From Thereva unica (lineage: Eukaryota > Arthropoda > Insecta > Diptera > Therevidae): a DNA stretch of 64,000 nucleotides. Shown here piece by piece: positions 24,486-35,958 of this stretch. Every line of letters begins with the position of its first letter. The stretch's first letter is position 1. The DNA is taken from the NCBI GenBank assembly GCA_949987705.1, contig OX465281.1, forward strand, positions 100,897,248 to 100,961,247. Direction: 5' to 3'. The notes under the pieces are model-generated. The model saw only the letters and a program-made list of their open reading frames with translations. It searched no databases and was not told the DNA's origin. The translations under genes and the position numbers were made by a program.

Positions 24486-25115
24486 AGGCCTTCAGGATAA
24501 GTGAGAGGAAAAAATCGATGGATAAGCGGGTATTGACATCGAGAGTTACTAGTGAGCAAACAAAACAGAGCATCGAGAAGGCTGCTGCAACTTATCCCGA
24601 GAATTGGAGTACGCAGGTAAGGTTTAATTGGAAACAGATGGTTCAGATGATGCATGTTTAGAAAGTTAGTCAATGCGAATACAATCGGTCCCTCGGATAC
24701 CTCTGTTCGAGTTCGAAATGCGTGTTGCTTTGTTATGTCCATAATCAATTAAAACTTTATTTTCGAATGAAGCAGTTTTTTAAGCTAAAGTTAAAACAAA
24801 TTAGTTAAAATAATATGATCAGAATGTATCCCGGTTAACAATTACAAGATTGCATACCATCCGTATCTTTATCTCTTTTAAAAGCCTACAATGAAAATGC
24901 TTGTTTTGTAGGTTCTGAATAGGATCGAAGGAGTTGATCTAGTGGCTAGGAATTCTCAATATCACCGACCCTGCTATGTAAGGTTCTGTGGCGCTGCAAG
25001 GGGAAGTTCCAGATCCAAAATTGGTCGACCAAACTCAGAGGCGGTGGCTTTTAAAATGGACTCCATCATACAATACATCCAGGACAATAAAGATCAGTGC
25101 CAATTTACTTTGGCA

Positions 25116-25748
25116 CCCGATTAAAAATAATTTCATGGTTAATTTCCTTACTAGCACGCACGCGCCCGCAGCTAGCACGCATAGCGAACAAACAGGCACG
25201 CCACAAAAGTACGTACTCTCCCGCCACAGGCACGCACGCTCCCGCCACAGGGATACACGCTCCCGCCACTGGCACGAAAATCTAAAAATTTGTTCGCTAG
25301 AGGGATGCACTCTCCCGCCACAGGTATCCACTCTCCCGCCACACGCACGAAAATCTCAAAATGTGCCTGATGACGACTTTACATACATATATAATACTCT
25401 TCTCCATCTTTTTTAAGAGGCGTAGAATTTTTATTCTAGGAAAAACAATTTTTTTCTTTCATTTTAAATTTGAGTTTCGTGCGTACCAGCTGCATGCTAG
25501 CTGCGGGCTAGTGTTATTTTCACTCAGGCGTGCATGCTAGCTGCGGGCGCCGTGCGGGCTAGTGCATGCCAGCTGCGTGCTAGCTGCGGGCGAATTTCAT
25601 TTTTACTCGTGATTTATAATATTCGTGCGTACCAGCTGCATGCTAGCTGCGGGCTAGTCTTCAGGCGTGCATGCTAGCAGCGGGCGCCGTGCGGGCTAGT
25701 GCATGCCAGCTGCGTGCTAGCTGCGGGCGAATTTCATTTTTAATCGGG
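25116..25748 (-). mobile_element. 633-bp GC-rich element, copy 2, inverted, in Academ exon 2
   Basis: Same length as copy 1 and its reverse complement wherever I compared them, with CA duplicated on both sides (25114-25115 and 25749-25750). Open frames crossing it on either strand are the same repeat frames seen in copy 1. Confidence 0.85.
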
Positions 25749-25932
25749 CAGAACTTAAAAAAGTTGTCGATGATCCGCCACATAATTCGACCATTAAGGA
25801 AAAGTTGCAGGAGTATTTTAAATTGAACGTCGTAATTGATAGCCAGGTTGGCCATGACACAGTTATTTTTATTCGAGATCATCAAGCGCTGTTGGATTCG
25901 TGGTATCATAATAAATTACCTGAAAAAAAAAC

Positions 25933-28900
25933 GGGAGCGTGCCCGTGTAGTTCAAGCAGCAGCAGAGATAATACTTGAAGACATACAGATGTCAAAGTAT
26001 GACACATCCCATTACCCTAGTCCTGACCAGTTCTTGAAGTCTGCAGAAGAAGACGTTCCATACTCTTTGCATCTTTTTTTAAAGAAAATCATCTTGGCAA
26101 ACAAAAATAGTTCTACTGAGGTCAATGAGAAGCAGTGTACCGCTATTGCACATTGGATAATAGCTGGAAGCAGGCCTCGGACATTCGCGTCTTGTTTGCA
26201 AATCGGACTGTCTGCATATCTTCATTCCAGGTTCGGTTCCAAAAATCTCATCCAAGTTCTGTCAACATTGGGTTGTTGCGCTTCATACTCTGAAACGGAA
26301 ATATTGGAGCTGTCCGCTATTTTACATCCTGAAGATGAAGCTCCAAAGGGATTCCAGCAATTTGTCGCTGACAACGCCGACGTTAATATTGGCACGTTAG
26401 ATGGCCGAGGAACTTTCCATTCGATGGGCATGATTCAGTGCGTAACACCGAAACCCACCGCTAGCTTGTCGCAAGGAATTAAGCGTGTGACTGGATCATA
26501 TGGCAAACAAATACTCCGAAATACTCCCCAAGTTTCTCTTCGAACATTTGAACGAAACCACATGGCAAAAGGACTTAAAGCAGTGGCGATAGAAATGGTT
26601 GGAAATGATGATTCCATTTCTCTTCGTGTAACAGACTTTCTTTTTATGTATGCTAAGTTGAAGGAGATTCCACGCATACCTGGATGGAATGGATTTATGG
26701 AAAAGTTGACATCTCATAATTCTTATGCAGTGTCAAATATAGTGACTTTGCCCTTCATCAACGCTTCTCCAAGCGATTACAACACCATCTTCACGACGTT
26801 ACTCGTTGCTGCAGAACGAGCACAAAAAGCGAATCAGAAGTCTTGCCTGGTGACGTTTGATCAACCGCTGTTCCAGAAGGCTCGTGATATAGTCGCATCT
26901 TCTCAGGAACCACTCCTGAAAACTGTCATCGTCCGACTTGGAGGAATGCATTTGCTGATGTCTTTCATGGGATGCATTGGATTTGTCATGGCTGGCAGTG
27001 GATTAAAAGAAGTCTTATCGCTTATATATGCTCCAGTATCAGTGGACAAGATGATGAACGGGCATGCTTACGCTAGAGCAGTCCGAGGCCATATGTTAAC
27101 TCAATTAGCTTTGGGTCGAATCATTTTATCAAAACTTAATTTGTCTGTGGAAGAAGAAGCAGAGATTGAGGATCTGTTGGAGCATTTCGACAGTGGGACT
27201 GCTGAACAAAAGATGAAAGACAAGATGTTTGAGACGATTTGTCAACGGTTTGAAGAACAATTGCAGAAACTGGAAGCATATGGACCGACCGCTGCTTTAT
27301 GGATCCAATATTTTCGAATGGTGATTCTAGTGAAGCAATTTATTGAAGCTGAGCGTAGTGGTAACTGGCAATTGCATCTAACAGCCATCGCCCAAATGTT
27401 GCCATTTTTTCATGCCGCTGGCCACAACAATTATGCACTATCTGCACATTTGTACCTGCAGGACATGCAAGACTTGGAACAGAAAATGGGGTTCAATAAC
27501 TACCACAACTTCATCTCCAAAGGATACTTCACCATCAGGCGATCGGATAAATTTTGGTCTGGCATTTGGAGTGATATGACCATCGAGCAAACTCTGATGA
27601 GATCAATGAAGTCCACCGGGGGTTTAACAAGAGGGAGGGGTCTGACAGACAGCGTCCTCACTAAATGGATCTTAGCAATGCCCGTTATGCAGAAAGTGTC
27701 CGAATCCATTGAAGATTTTGTCGGCATTAAATGTTCAAGCTCAGAGCAGCACGTCGACGCTAGGCCCACTCGTCAAAACAGAGACAACGCAGACGTTGAG
27801 ACACTTCTAGGATGGTTTGAAAATCATGATCCTTTACCTGTTTTGAATAGGATCGTCTCTTTAAGCACAGGTGTAGTTGGAGGGGATGAAATAAACTGTC
27901 ACAAAGCACGAGTCATCGGAATGGAAGGGCTGAAAGCAATTGTTGGAAATAATTTCGCTGACGTATCCTTCTCGCGTAAAAAACGAGTGCTTCCTTTATC
28001 AGCAGCAACGTCATCTTTAAAAATTGCTGATACTGTCGTTCCTGTTGATCCAATGTTACTGTTCCAGAGGATTTCTTTCGCCAAGGAATCTCAGGAGCAA
28101 TTACAAGGTTTCTTCGCTTTTGAACTTGCGCCTTACCCTCTATCTCTTTTCGACGAAGTTGGCATGCGGAAGAGCAAAAAATCTGCACTTTATGATCTGT
28201 TTACTCCAACGGAAGACAATGTCACTTCAGGAGATGTACGGTATGTTATAGACGGTGGGCACCTGCTTCATAAACTTGTATGGACGAAAGGCGACAGGTA
28301 CGGTGAAATTTGTAAGAAATACGTCGAATACATTCGGAGACATTATGGGGATCATGCCACCGTTGTTTTTGACGGGTATCCAGAAAACGTCACAGCCGGG
28401 GGTACAAAAACTGCAGAACGTCTACGTCGAATAAAAAGTCTGTCAACTGATATGATTATAGACGAGTTCATGACACCAACAACAAGCCAAAGCAAGTTTT
28501 TGACAAACGATAAAAACAAGGACAGGTTAATAACCATGTTGACCTCAAAACTGCATCGTGCTGGTTACAATGCTATACAGAGCACTGAAGACGCCGATAC
28601 ATTGATCGTTGCAACTGCTCTGGACCTATCTCCAGACTACGAGAACGTAATTATCGTTGGAGAAGATGTCGACTTGCTTGTTACATTAACCGGCGAGGAA
28701 GAGAAGGAACACAAAAATGTATATTTTATGAAGCCAGGAAAAGGAAAGTCCTCAAAATTTGTATACTCCAGTGACAGTCTGCAAAACAAAATTTTAACAC
28801 CGTACATCCAGACGTGTCATGCGTTCACTGGATGCGATACAACTTCAGCTCTTTTTAGTAAAGGAAAAAAAAGTTTGACGTCCCTTGTTGCCAAACATGA

Positions 28901-29151
28901 AGACATTCGCACTTCCCTCGACTGCTTCAAGGTTGCCAATGCAGATCCACAAACCGTCGCTGATGCCGGAGAAAAAATCTTAGTTAGGATGTATGGAGGA
29001 AAACCGTCGCAATGCCTGAACGACCTACGATACGAAGGATTTGCACGTTCTATAACAAAGAGCAAATTCAACATTGCTGGATTACCACCAACCAAAGCAG
29101 CCGCAGCACAACATTCGTATCGTGTTTATCATCAGGATCAGCAATGGAGAA
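25933..29151 (+). CDS. Main exon of the Academ-like transposase, including XPG/FEN-type nuclease
   Basis: Over 1,070 codons open after the A9 frameshift. The first two thirds are helical and unassigned (for example HWIIAGSRPRTFASCLQIGL, MLTQLALGRIIL). From about 28240 a PIN/XPG-like nuclease begins: VIDGGHLLHKL, then VVFDGYP, then DADTLIVATAL and VIIVGEDVDLLVTL with the acidic residues expected of XPG-I, and HAFTGCDTTSALFSKGKK, like the helix-hairpin-helix turn of FEN nucleases. Several acidic metal-binding positions are present. The ATG at 25836 is in a different upstream context and is not the true start. Confidence 0.75.
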
Positions 29152-29245
29152 GTGAGTTGAGATTTAATTGAATCGATTTGAAAAAAATTTCAGAGAAACG
29201 CTCAACCGTTTATTAACGATATTTGTTTACATTAATCTTTCATAG

Positions 29246-29709
29246 GGCGAAACATACCGGCGACATTATGGGGCTGGAAAGAAAGTCCTAATGGGTTAAC
29301 TCCGATATTAACAACACTAGAACCTGCGCCGAACGATTTGCTAAAACTGGTATCCTGCAAATGCGAAAAAGGATGCGGGCGAGCATGCGGCTGTAGAAAA
29401 GCTGGATTGAAATGCTCCGAGATTTGCCACTTTTGTCATGGACGTTCGTGCACAAACGTGAAGCAAATTGAAATTGACGAAATAGAAGACGATCTCGACG
29501 TTGATTCAATTCACCGAAGCTTGTTTAATGCCGAAACTGATCGATTTGGGGAACCGCAAGATGAGTTTCTTGAGGATGAAGACACCGAGGCAGAACTAGA
29601 TGAAGAAGAGTTGACAACAGTCCTTGGAACTGATAAACCGCTTGACCATCCTAGTTCACCGGGGCCTTCTATTAGAAAAAGAAGACGAATTGTCAATCGC
29701 GAATGGTAA
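29246..29709 (+). CDS. Academ-like transposase last exon: CXC (tesmin/TSO1-like) domain
   Basis: After the acceptor CTTTCATAG the frame gives NIPATLWGWKESPNG and then the cysteine box SCKCEKGCGRACGCRKAGL followed by KCSEICHFCHGRSC: nine or more cysteines in CXC spacing, a zinc-binding DNA-binding fold. An acidic tail and a basic RKRRR follow. The stop TAA at 29707-29709 overlaps a possible donor GTAAGT. A related orphan exon lies at 42309-42698. Confidence 0.8.
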
Positions 29710-30116
29710 GTATTATGTTAAAACCAAAATTGTAGCAAGTGTGGCTTCTAAATAAAACGCTCGGATTTAATTATTACATTTTATTATGACAGTTTGCTGC
29801 CCGAGTGATAGCTACGACTGCTGCTTATCAACTGCCTCTGTACATTTGTTCAACTTACGATCTAGCTGGGGTTCTTTGGAACTTGCAGTATTAATAACTG
29901 TTCAATTAATACAATACTTCATTTCTACATATACTTCAAAAATAAAATACATCGAAAGGTGCCTCATTCCTTAAAAATATTTTTTCAAATAAATAGTAAA
30001 AGTAATAATTTCTTATGATTTTCAGATGATTGCAACGGGGGAATTTGAATATTAAATATAGTGTTATTTAAAAATTTTACTTTTTTTATTAATAAGAAAT
30101 TTTGCAGTAAACAAAA

Positions 30117-30810
30117 AAGGTGGGAAAGTTAATACAAGTTAGGTAATTATTTATTACACTATGCTTTGAAATTCCAGCCTTCTACGACTTTTTGAATAAA
30201 AGTTATAAACAAATACTCTTTTGCACCCCCATTTAACCCTTAGCATTCACCCCAGAGGGTGGGAAATTTAATACAAGTTAGGTAATTATTTATTACACCA
30301 TCCTTCAAAATTCCAACCTTTAAGGACTTTTTGAATAAAAGTTATAAACAAATACTCTTTTTCACCCCCATTTAACCCTTAGCATTCACCCCAGAGGGTG
30401 GGAAATTTAATACCAGTTAGTTAATAATTTTATTACACTATTATTTGAAATTCCAACCTACTACGACTTTTTGAATCAAAATTATAAACAAATACTCTTT
30501 TTCACCCCCATTTAACCCTTAGCATTCACCCCAGAGGGTGGGAAATTTAATACAAGTTAGGTAATTATTTATTACACCATCCTTCAAAATTCCAACCTTT
30601 AAGGACTTTTTGAATAAAAGTTATAAACAAATAATCTTTTTCACCCCCATTTAACCCTTAGCATTCACCCCAGAGGGTGGGAAATTTAATACAAGTTAGG
30701 TAATTATTTATTACACCATCCTTCAAAATTCCAACCTTTAAGGATTTTTTGAATCAAAATTATAAACAATAATCTTTTTCACCCCATTTAACCCTTAGCA
30801 TTCACCCCAG
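30117..30810. repeat. 139-bp tandem array in the right inverted end of the Academ-like element
   Basis: Mirror image of the left array, five units, with the same internal differences between units, so the two inverted ends are almost identical. Confidence 0.92.
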
Positions 30811-31142
30811 AGGGTTGAAAACTTGTAAACATTTATGTTTTTACGTCCCCAACAACATATCAAAAAACCAGACTCTTGAAAGAAATTCTTAATCTACAGG
30901 CTTTATTGACTGGCCTATTATGGAAATAGATGATTCAATACTTAGGACTTCAAGATATATAAATGAATCTATAAGGGAAATGATCGGAAAATTATCACAT
31001 TTTATGTTAAAGTTTTTATTAATTTTCTTTTTTTTGTTTTACATTGTGTTACAATATTTTTGTTGAGTGTTTTAATTCTTATATATACGCGCGTTTTAAA
31101 AAACAATTTTTTTACTTCGTCTTTCAACGATACATTTTTGGA

Positions 31143-31530
31143 TTTTGGATTCCGGTGTCCCTCAAGGAAGTCATCTGGGCCCTCTTCTCTTCATTTTATC
31201 AATTGATGACATTGTTTCCTTGTTAAGACACTGTAGAATATTGATTTACGCTGATGACATCAAGTTATACCGTCACATTAAGAGTATTGAGGATTGCAAA
31301 CTTTTGCAAGCTGATCTTGACACCTTTTACTCTTGGTGTACTTATAACAACCTGGTTCTTAATATTAGTAAATGTGAAGTCATGACTTTTAGTAGGAAAC
31401 GTGATCCTATAATTTTTAACTACACCTTTCTTAATGAAGGTGTCCCTCGTGTAAACTTTGTTAAAGATCTCGGGATTAGATTTGATAGTAAGCTGGATTT
31501 TTCCACTCACATCAACTATATCTCTTCTAG
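31143..31530 (+). pseudogene. LINE reverse transcriptase fragment inside the P element
   Basis: Frame DSGVPQGSHLGPLLFILSID, then YADDIKLYRHIKSIEDC, LQADLDTFYSWCTYNNLVLN, KCEVMTFSRKR and VKDLGIRFDSKLDFSTHI: jockey/CR1-type RT motifs with the YADD active site. Both ends are cut, and AT-rich DNA follows. It lies downstream of the P transposase and is a separate insertion. Confidence 0.85.
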
Positions 31531-31624
31531 AGGTATGCATGTATGCATATGTTTGTGTATGCATATATAGATTTTCATGCTTAGCTGAAAAGTGCGCCTT
31601 CTGTGCTTGAAGGGTTAACTCTTG

Positions 31625-34600
31625 CTATAAACGTAAACAATTTTCAACAGTTTTCTGTTCAAGTCTAAAACTATTTCCATGATGATTATTAAATATATGT
31701 TCTAGCACTAATACTTTTTCCATAAATTCTCTTCGTGGTTTTTTGAGACCTCCTTCAGATACCTGGTCAACCCAAGTAAAAGAGAAGTCCTTCTGATCAC
31801 ATTCGTCCTCAAGTTTCAACTTTTTTATGAGATATCCAGCTATATACTCCACAGCATCTTCTTCAAATTCCGTTAGGGATAACTCTTCATATTCTGGTTC
31901 TAGTTGGTGTAATATTTTATTTTCATTTTCTGCACTGATAATAATTGGCCTCAACATATGTGCTGTAAACTGAACATCGTCAAACTGTTCTGAACAATTT
32001 TTAACATTGCTGCTGCAACTCACTTGTTGAGAGCTATCTGAACGACCTTAAGAACAATAATAAAAATGTTACAAATTTATATTTTTATTATAAACACTAA
32101 TGAGCATATTATAAGCTACTCACAAATATAAGTACTGCTTTCTTATTATAAGCATAAGTAAATATTTTCTACATCTACATTACCATAAAAAACAGACGGC
32201 ACAACATTGAAAGCATATTTTACAATTGTTTCATAATTTACCTAAAATACACATTCTTAACCTATATTTGAATTCTAAAGACGTGGGATGATCGTGAAGT
32301 CCACCTTTAGAACGAATAGTTCCAAAAAAGCGTTCGAGGTCATCCTGTTGTAGTCTTCTTGTTAAAATGTATTTATTACCATATTGTAGCTCTAAATATT
32401 TCGATAATGCAACTAGTGAAGCATTATTCAGGAGAATACCTTTTTGGAAAGGTAAGAGGACCTTTCTATTTCCAACTCTTAAGGAACTTATTTTGTCATT
32501 TGTTAAGGCAATAATACTTTGTTGGACTTCATTGCATGATTGAAATGCTTCGGTTCTAGGTCTTAAATCTTTTGTAGCAGCGGAAGAATTAAATACATCA
32601 AACCAGTCGTTTATTAACTTTAAAAATTCGCTGGTTTCTAACGCATTATTTATGTCACCTATCTTGCCTAAACTTATAGCTCTTTTAAGAGCTTCAGAAA
32701 CCGTATTAGAAAGAAGTTGGACAGCATGCTTGACTTTTTGTCAAGACGCATTTTTTACATCCAAATGGATATCTGAAATCTTATGGCAAATATTTAATTC
32801 TTTTTGAAGTTTTAATAACTCAACTATTGGTTTGGAGTTGATTATTTTTTTATCTAGTATGAAACCTGTGTCGATGAAGTGGTTTCGCACTAGTTTCATT
32901 AAATGAGGGGTGTCCGCAAAGCCAAAGATTTTTCGACCGCCTACATAAAAATAGGGGTTTTCATGATTTATTTTTAATTCTTTCCAGAGACCCATATTTG
33001 TAGGTCCCATGTCACATACAACAGACACAACAAAATAATTAATATTTTGCAATGATCTTATGATATGTTCTGTGATACCAGCTGTCATAGCACAGTCGAA
33101 ATTGTAATAAATCACTTGCTTCCAGTTTTTATATAGTCCACGAATCATTGCAACTTGCACATATTTCGCCGGCTTTAACACTATATCACAAGACCGGTCA
33201 TATTCATAACTACCTTTTACCTTCATTTCGTCAAAGCTTAACACACACACTCGATCTTTCTCGTTGTACTCACAACCTTTAAGCAAATTTAATACACACT
33301 GTAATAGTCCTGTTTCCATGTTTAATTTAGCCGCCCACTTTTTTAAAGTCGATATGGATGGTAAGGGGTACCCACGTGAACGTAAAAGACGATAACATTT
33401 TGCTCCGGCGGAGTACAAAGATATCGCATTTGCTATATCCTCAGGACACCATTTGATCCTTTTCTGTGGGTTTCTTATTTTCTTTGCTTGCGATGTAGTA
33501 AATAGTCGTGTAAAGTTCTTATAAATCTCCCTTTCTTCCTCTAATTGCTTTTTGAATACCATCTTTTCTTTTCTCTCCTTCCGTAGGAGGTTCTTCAATC
33601 TGGAAATTTCTTTCTCTGAAATGTTGTCCAAGTCTCCTCTACAAAGAATAATAATAAGTACACTACGAATATAATTTACGGTTCGGAAATTTTCAAATTA
33701 CTTTGTTTGTGTAGCAACATTTGTAGTGTTATTTGTTTTACTAATATCCAATTCACTATTTACGGCTGAAGCATCTATTTCCATAAGGCATCTTTGATTT
33801 CTGGGAAAGAAATGTTGAAATGACAAATGGTCGAATATTGTAATGCTTGAAAGAATATATTTTACTCTTCATCACTGGCGTGCACACGGGTATGGCAGGT
33901 ATGGCAGCTGCCATACCAAATAAATCATCGGCGCCCCAACGCCTCCAATAAATAAAAATTATAAAAAAAAATATTTTTCTTCTTTATTTTAATTTCTTCA
34001 ACAATTTGTTTTTTAATTTGATATTTTCAAGCAGAATTTTCTGAAAAATGCACTGCGGCTGTATAGAGTGCGCAGTGCATTTTTAATACTAATAAAATGA
34101 GGCCAAGTTGATGTTCATATACATATAAACGAATAAGGCTGGTCGTCCACTGGAAGCGTATTCGAGCGGCTACGCGCTTCGGCTTCAGGGGCGGCTACAA
34201 GCGGCTCTGAGATGCGCGGCTACACGCTACAGGGGTCGTCCACTGCAAGCTTTTCATGCTGCTCAGTTTGAAGTGAATTTGACATAATAATTTTGTGATT
34301 TGAAAATGTAATACAATTAGTCGAAAAAAGGGCATGAAATTGCATTTCATGGTGTACGATTTTTTTTTTTTTTTGAATTTGTTTGGGTACATCTGACAAT
34401 GTTAAAACCAAGTTTGTGGGGTCGCAGTGTGTTGGGAAAAGCCGCCATCTTGAAAAAGAGGTAGAGGTCGTTTATACCAAATAACCAGTTTCCATCCAAT
34501 GATAGCTGAAAATGATCAGTGGCAAGGTGTTGGAGAATACAATTATCTACAAAATGAGTCCTCAACAAGGTCTGTAAGTTGATTTGGCTCAAAGTTATGG

Positions 34601-35958
34601 CCGCTCAAAGTTCAACCTTGATCATGTGGTTGGGGTTGAATACAGTTTTTTGCGATTAACTCGTAAGATATTAATTTGTGTGGGTTAATGCCGATTACCA
34701 AACTTAAAGTGCTAGTAATCCAACGCCAAAGTTTGTACTGCACGTGCCTGAAATAACTGATAAGGCCATTTTTTTTAATATCTCCTTAACGGTTGCTCAT
34801 ATGATAGTGTAGTAAGCAGCACAAATACGGGTATTAAAATATCTTTCAAATGAGCTATTGACCGCAACTCTACGTCGTTTCATGTCCGCGATATAACAGG
34901 TGAAAAGTCAACAGCGAAGGTTGTGACACTTCCAGCCAGTTTCGCGCGTCGGATGAATTAGAATTTTATGTAGTGCCCTGAATTATCAATATTTTGGGTT
35001 ATTTAACAACTTTAGAAAATAATAATAATGGGAAATAGCTTAGAATCTTTTAACGCCAATGGCTCATTTCTCTGGAAGTTAATAAGCTACAGCCCTGATT
35101 TTTAAAGTTTTAGATAGGTGGGAGTATTCTGCGTGCACCGATGTCTTACTCATGAAAATATCTTATAGGGCTACCAAAATACAAGCTGATATGTAAAACT
35201 CTAAAAAAAAATTAAAAACGCCCTAGCTGCTAAACCGTTACGATTCGCCCTCCCTCCCATATAATTTTTTGTTCGTCTATCGAAAACCTATCCACAGCGG
35301 GCCGCTTCTCTAGAAAAATCTTGTGGATTTACTACTATTATAGTTATTTGAACTAGCTTCTCTCGGGATTGCTTTGTCATCAGTTCTGATACTAGCCAAT
35401 TTTCGTGCTAAACGTATAACTATTTTGTAAGAAGTCAGTTTATTCCATTTTCGTTCATCATACTGGGAAGTTAATCGTGTGAACCGAAGGGGTCAAACCC
35501 ACATTCCAACTAGTTATTATTATTGTTATCGTTATTATTTAATGTGGCGCCCCAAAAAATTCTGCCATACCAAAGGGGAGCCCCTCTGCACGCCACTGCT
35601 CTTCATATTCTGAAATAGCTTCGTTAGCAAGCTGTTTTCGTTGCCTTTTATATATTCTTTCTCCCCTTGCCGAGTGATCTTCAGAAAGAGGTAAATGTTT
35701 ACTAGGAATAGCTTCTTTCTTCAGTCTCCTTTTACTCACATCTGTTTTTAAAAGAATGTCTTGTAGTCTATAATCAGCATTCACAAAGTGAATGGAACAT
35801 ATTCTCGCGGCACTAAAGTTGCAATTTTTGTTTCCACAATGTTTTATCCACTGTTCACATACATTTTCGTTTTTTGGAAATCTGTAATATCTTACTTTGT
35901 CCTTGCAATATTTATTGTCTTCATAATTCTTACAATTGATCACTTCACACTTAACCAT
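31625..35958 (-). pseudogene. P-element transposase (THAP9-like), four exons, broken
   Basis: Exons on the minus strand: THAP exon 35958 to about 35599; 33800-33702; 33638-32242; 32046-31625. Donor GT and acceptor AG are present at each junction, and the frame joins. Exon 3 has the RNase H-like fold with CVLSFDEMKVKG and VSVVCDMGPTNMGLW and the insert with FGFADTPHLMKLVRNHF. The last exon has VEYIAGYLIKKL and WVDQVSEGGLKKP, as in P transposases. An in-frame TGA at 32741-32743 cuts the protein. A hAT element sits at the end of exon 1. Cut-and-paste transposase, now probably inactive. Confidence 0.85.
33873..35598. mobile_element. hAT-type nonautonomous element (hAT-1) in the P element
   Basis: 1726 bp with ends CACTGGCGTGCA / CAGTGGCGTGCA and the exact 8-bp duplication CTCTTCAT (33865-33872 and 35599-35606). 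The empty sequence is seen in the other P end (TATGAAGAGTAAAAT, about 22185). No transposase frame. A short internal duplication of GGTCGTCCACTG occurs at about 34142 and 34233. Confidence 0.9.

Larger units (their letters stand above)
23502..29709 (+). pseudogene. Academ-like transposase gene, three exons, interrupted
   Basis: Exon 1 starts at ATG 23502 and encodes a CIFCGDLL...HTNCWKKY zinc-type segment and a second CLFCGEEI; it ends at 24616 before GTAAGG. Exon 2 starts at 24912 after TTTTGTAG, encodes YHRPCYVRFC, and runs to 29151 before GTGAGT. Exon 3 runs from 29246 to the stop at 29709. Introns are in phase 0 and phase 1, and the frame joins exactly at both. Two 633-bp elements break exon 1 (23853-24485) and exon 2 (25116-25748); each is followed by a 2-bp duplication, and the frame matches across both when element and duplication are disregarded. 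A run of nine A at 25923-25931 shifts the frame by one. Confidence 0.75.
22275..30917 (+). mobile_element. Academ-like DNA transposon (XPG nuclease + CXC), 8.6 kb
   Basis: Flanked by TTA at 22272-22274 and 30918-30920. The other end of the P element has the empty site GCCTTATGGAAATAGATG, which proves the limits. Perfectly matched ends begin TAGGCCAGTCAATAAAGCCT; the inverted ends are about 979 bp (22275-23253 and 29939-30917) and each contains a five-unit 139-bp array. The gene inside encodes a protein with zinc-binding segments, an XPG/FEN-type nuclease and a CXC domain, the combination known for the Academ superfamily, whose duplications are 3-4 bp. Superfamily assignment rests on recall of family features, not on a search. 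Confidence 0.75.

Noticed and set aside
25836..25932. ATG at 25836 as the start of the long Academ-like frame
   Set aside because: The upstream coding context continues in another frame up to the A9 run; the first residues after this ATG are an out-of-frame reading of the exon.
22275..30917. Whole 21.7-36.1 kb block as one Polinton/Maverick
   Set aside because: No polymerase B, retroviral-type integrase, ATPase or capsid genes in this block; target duplications show two separate nested transposons.
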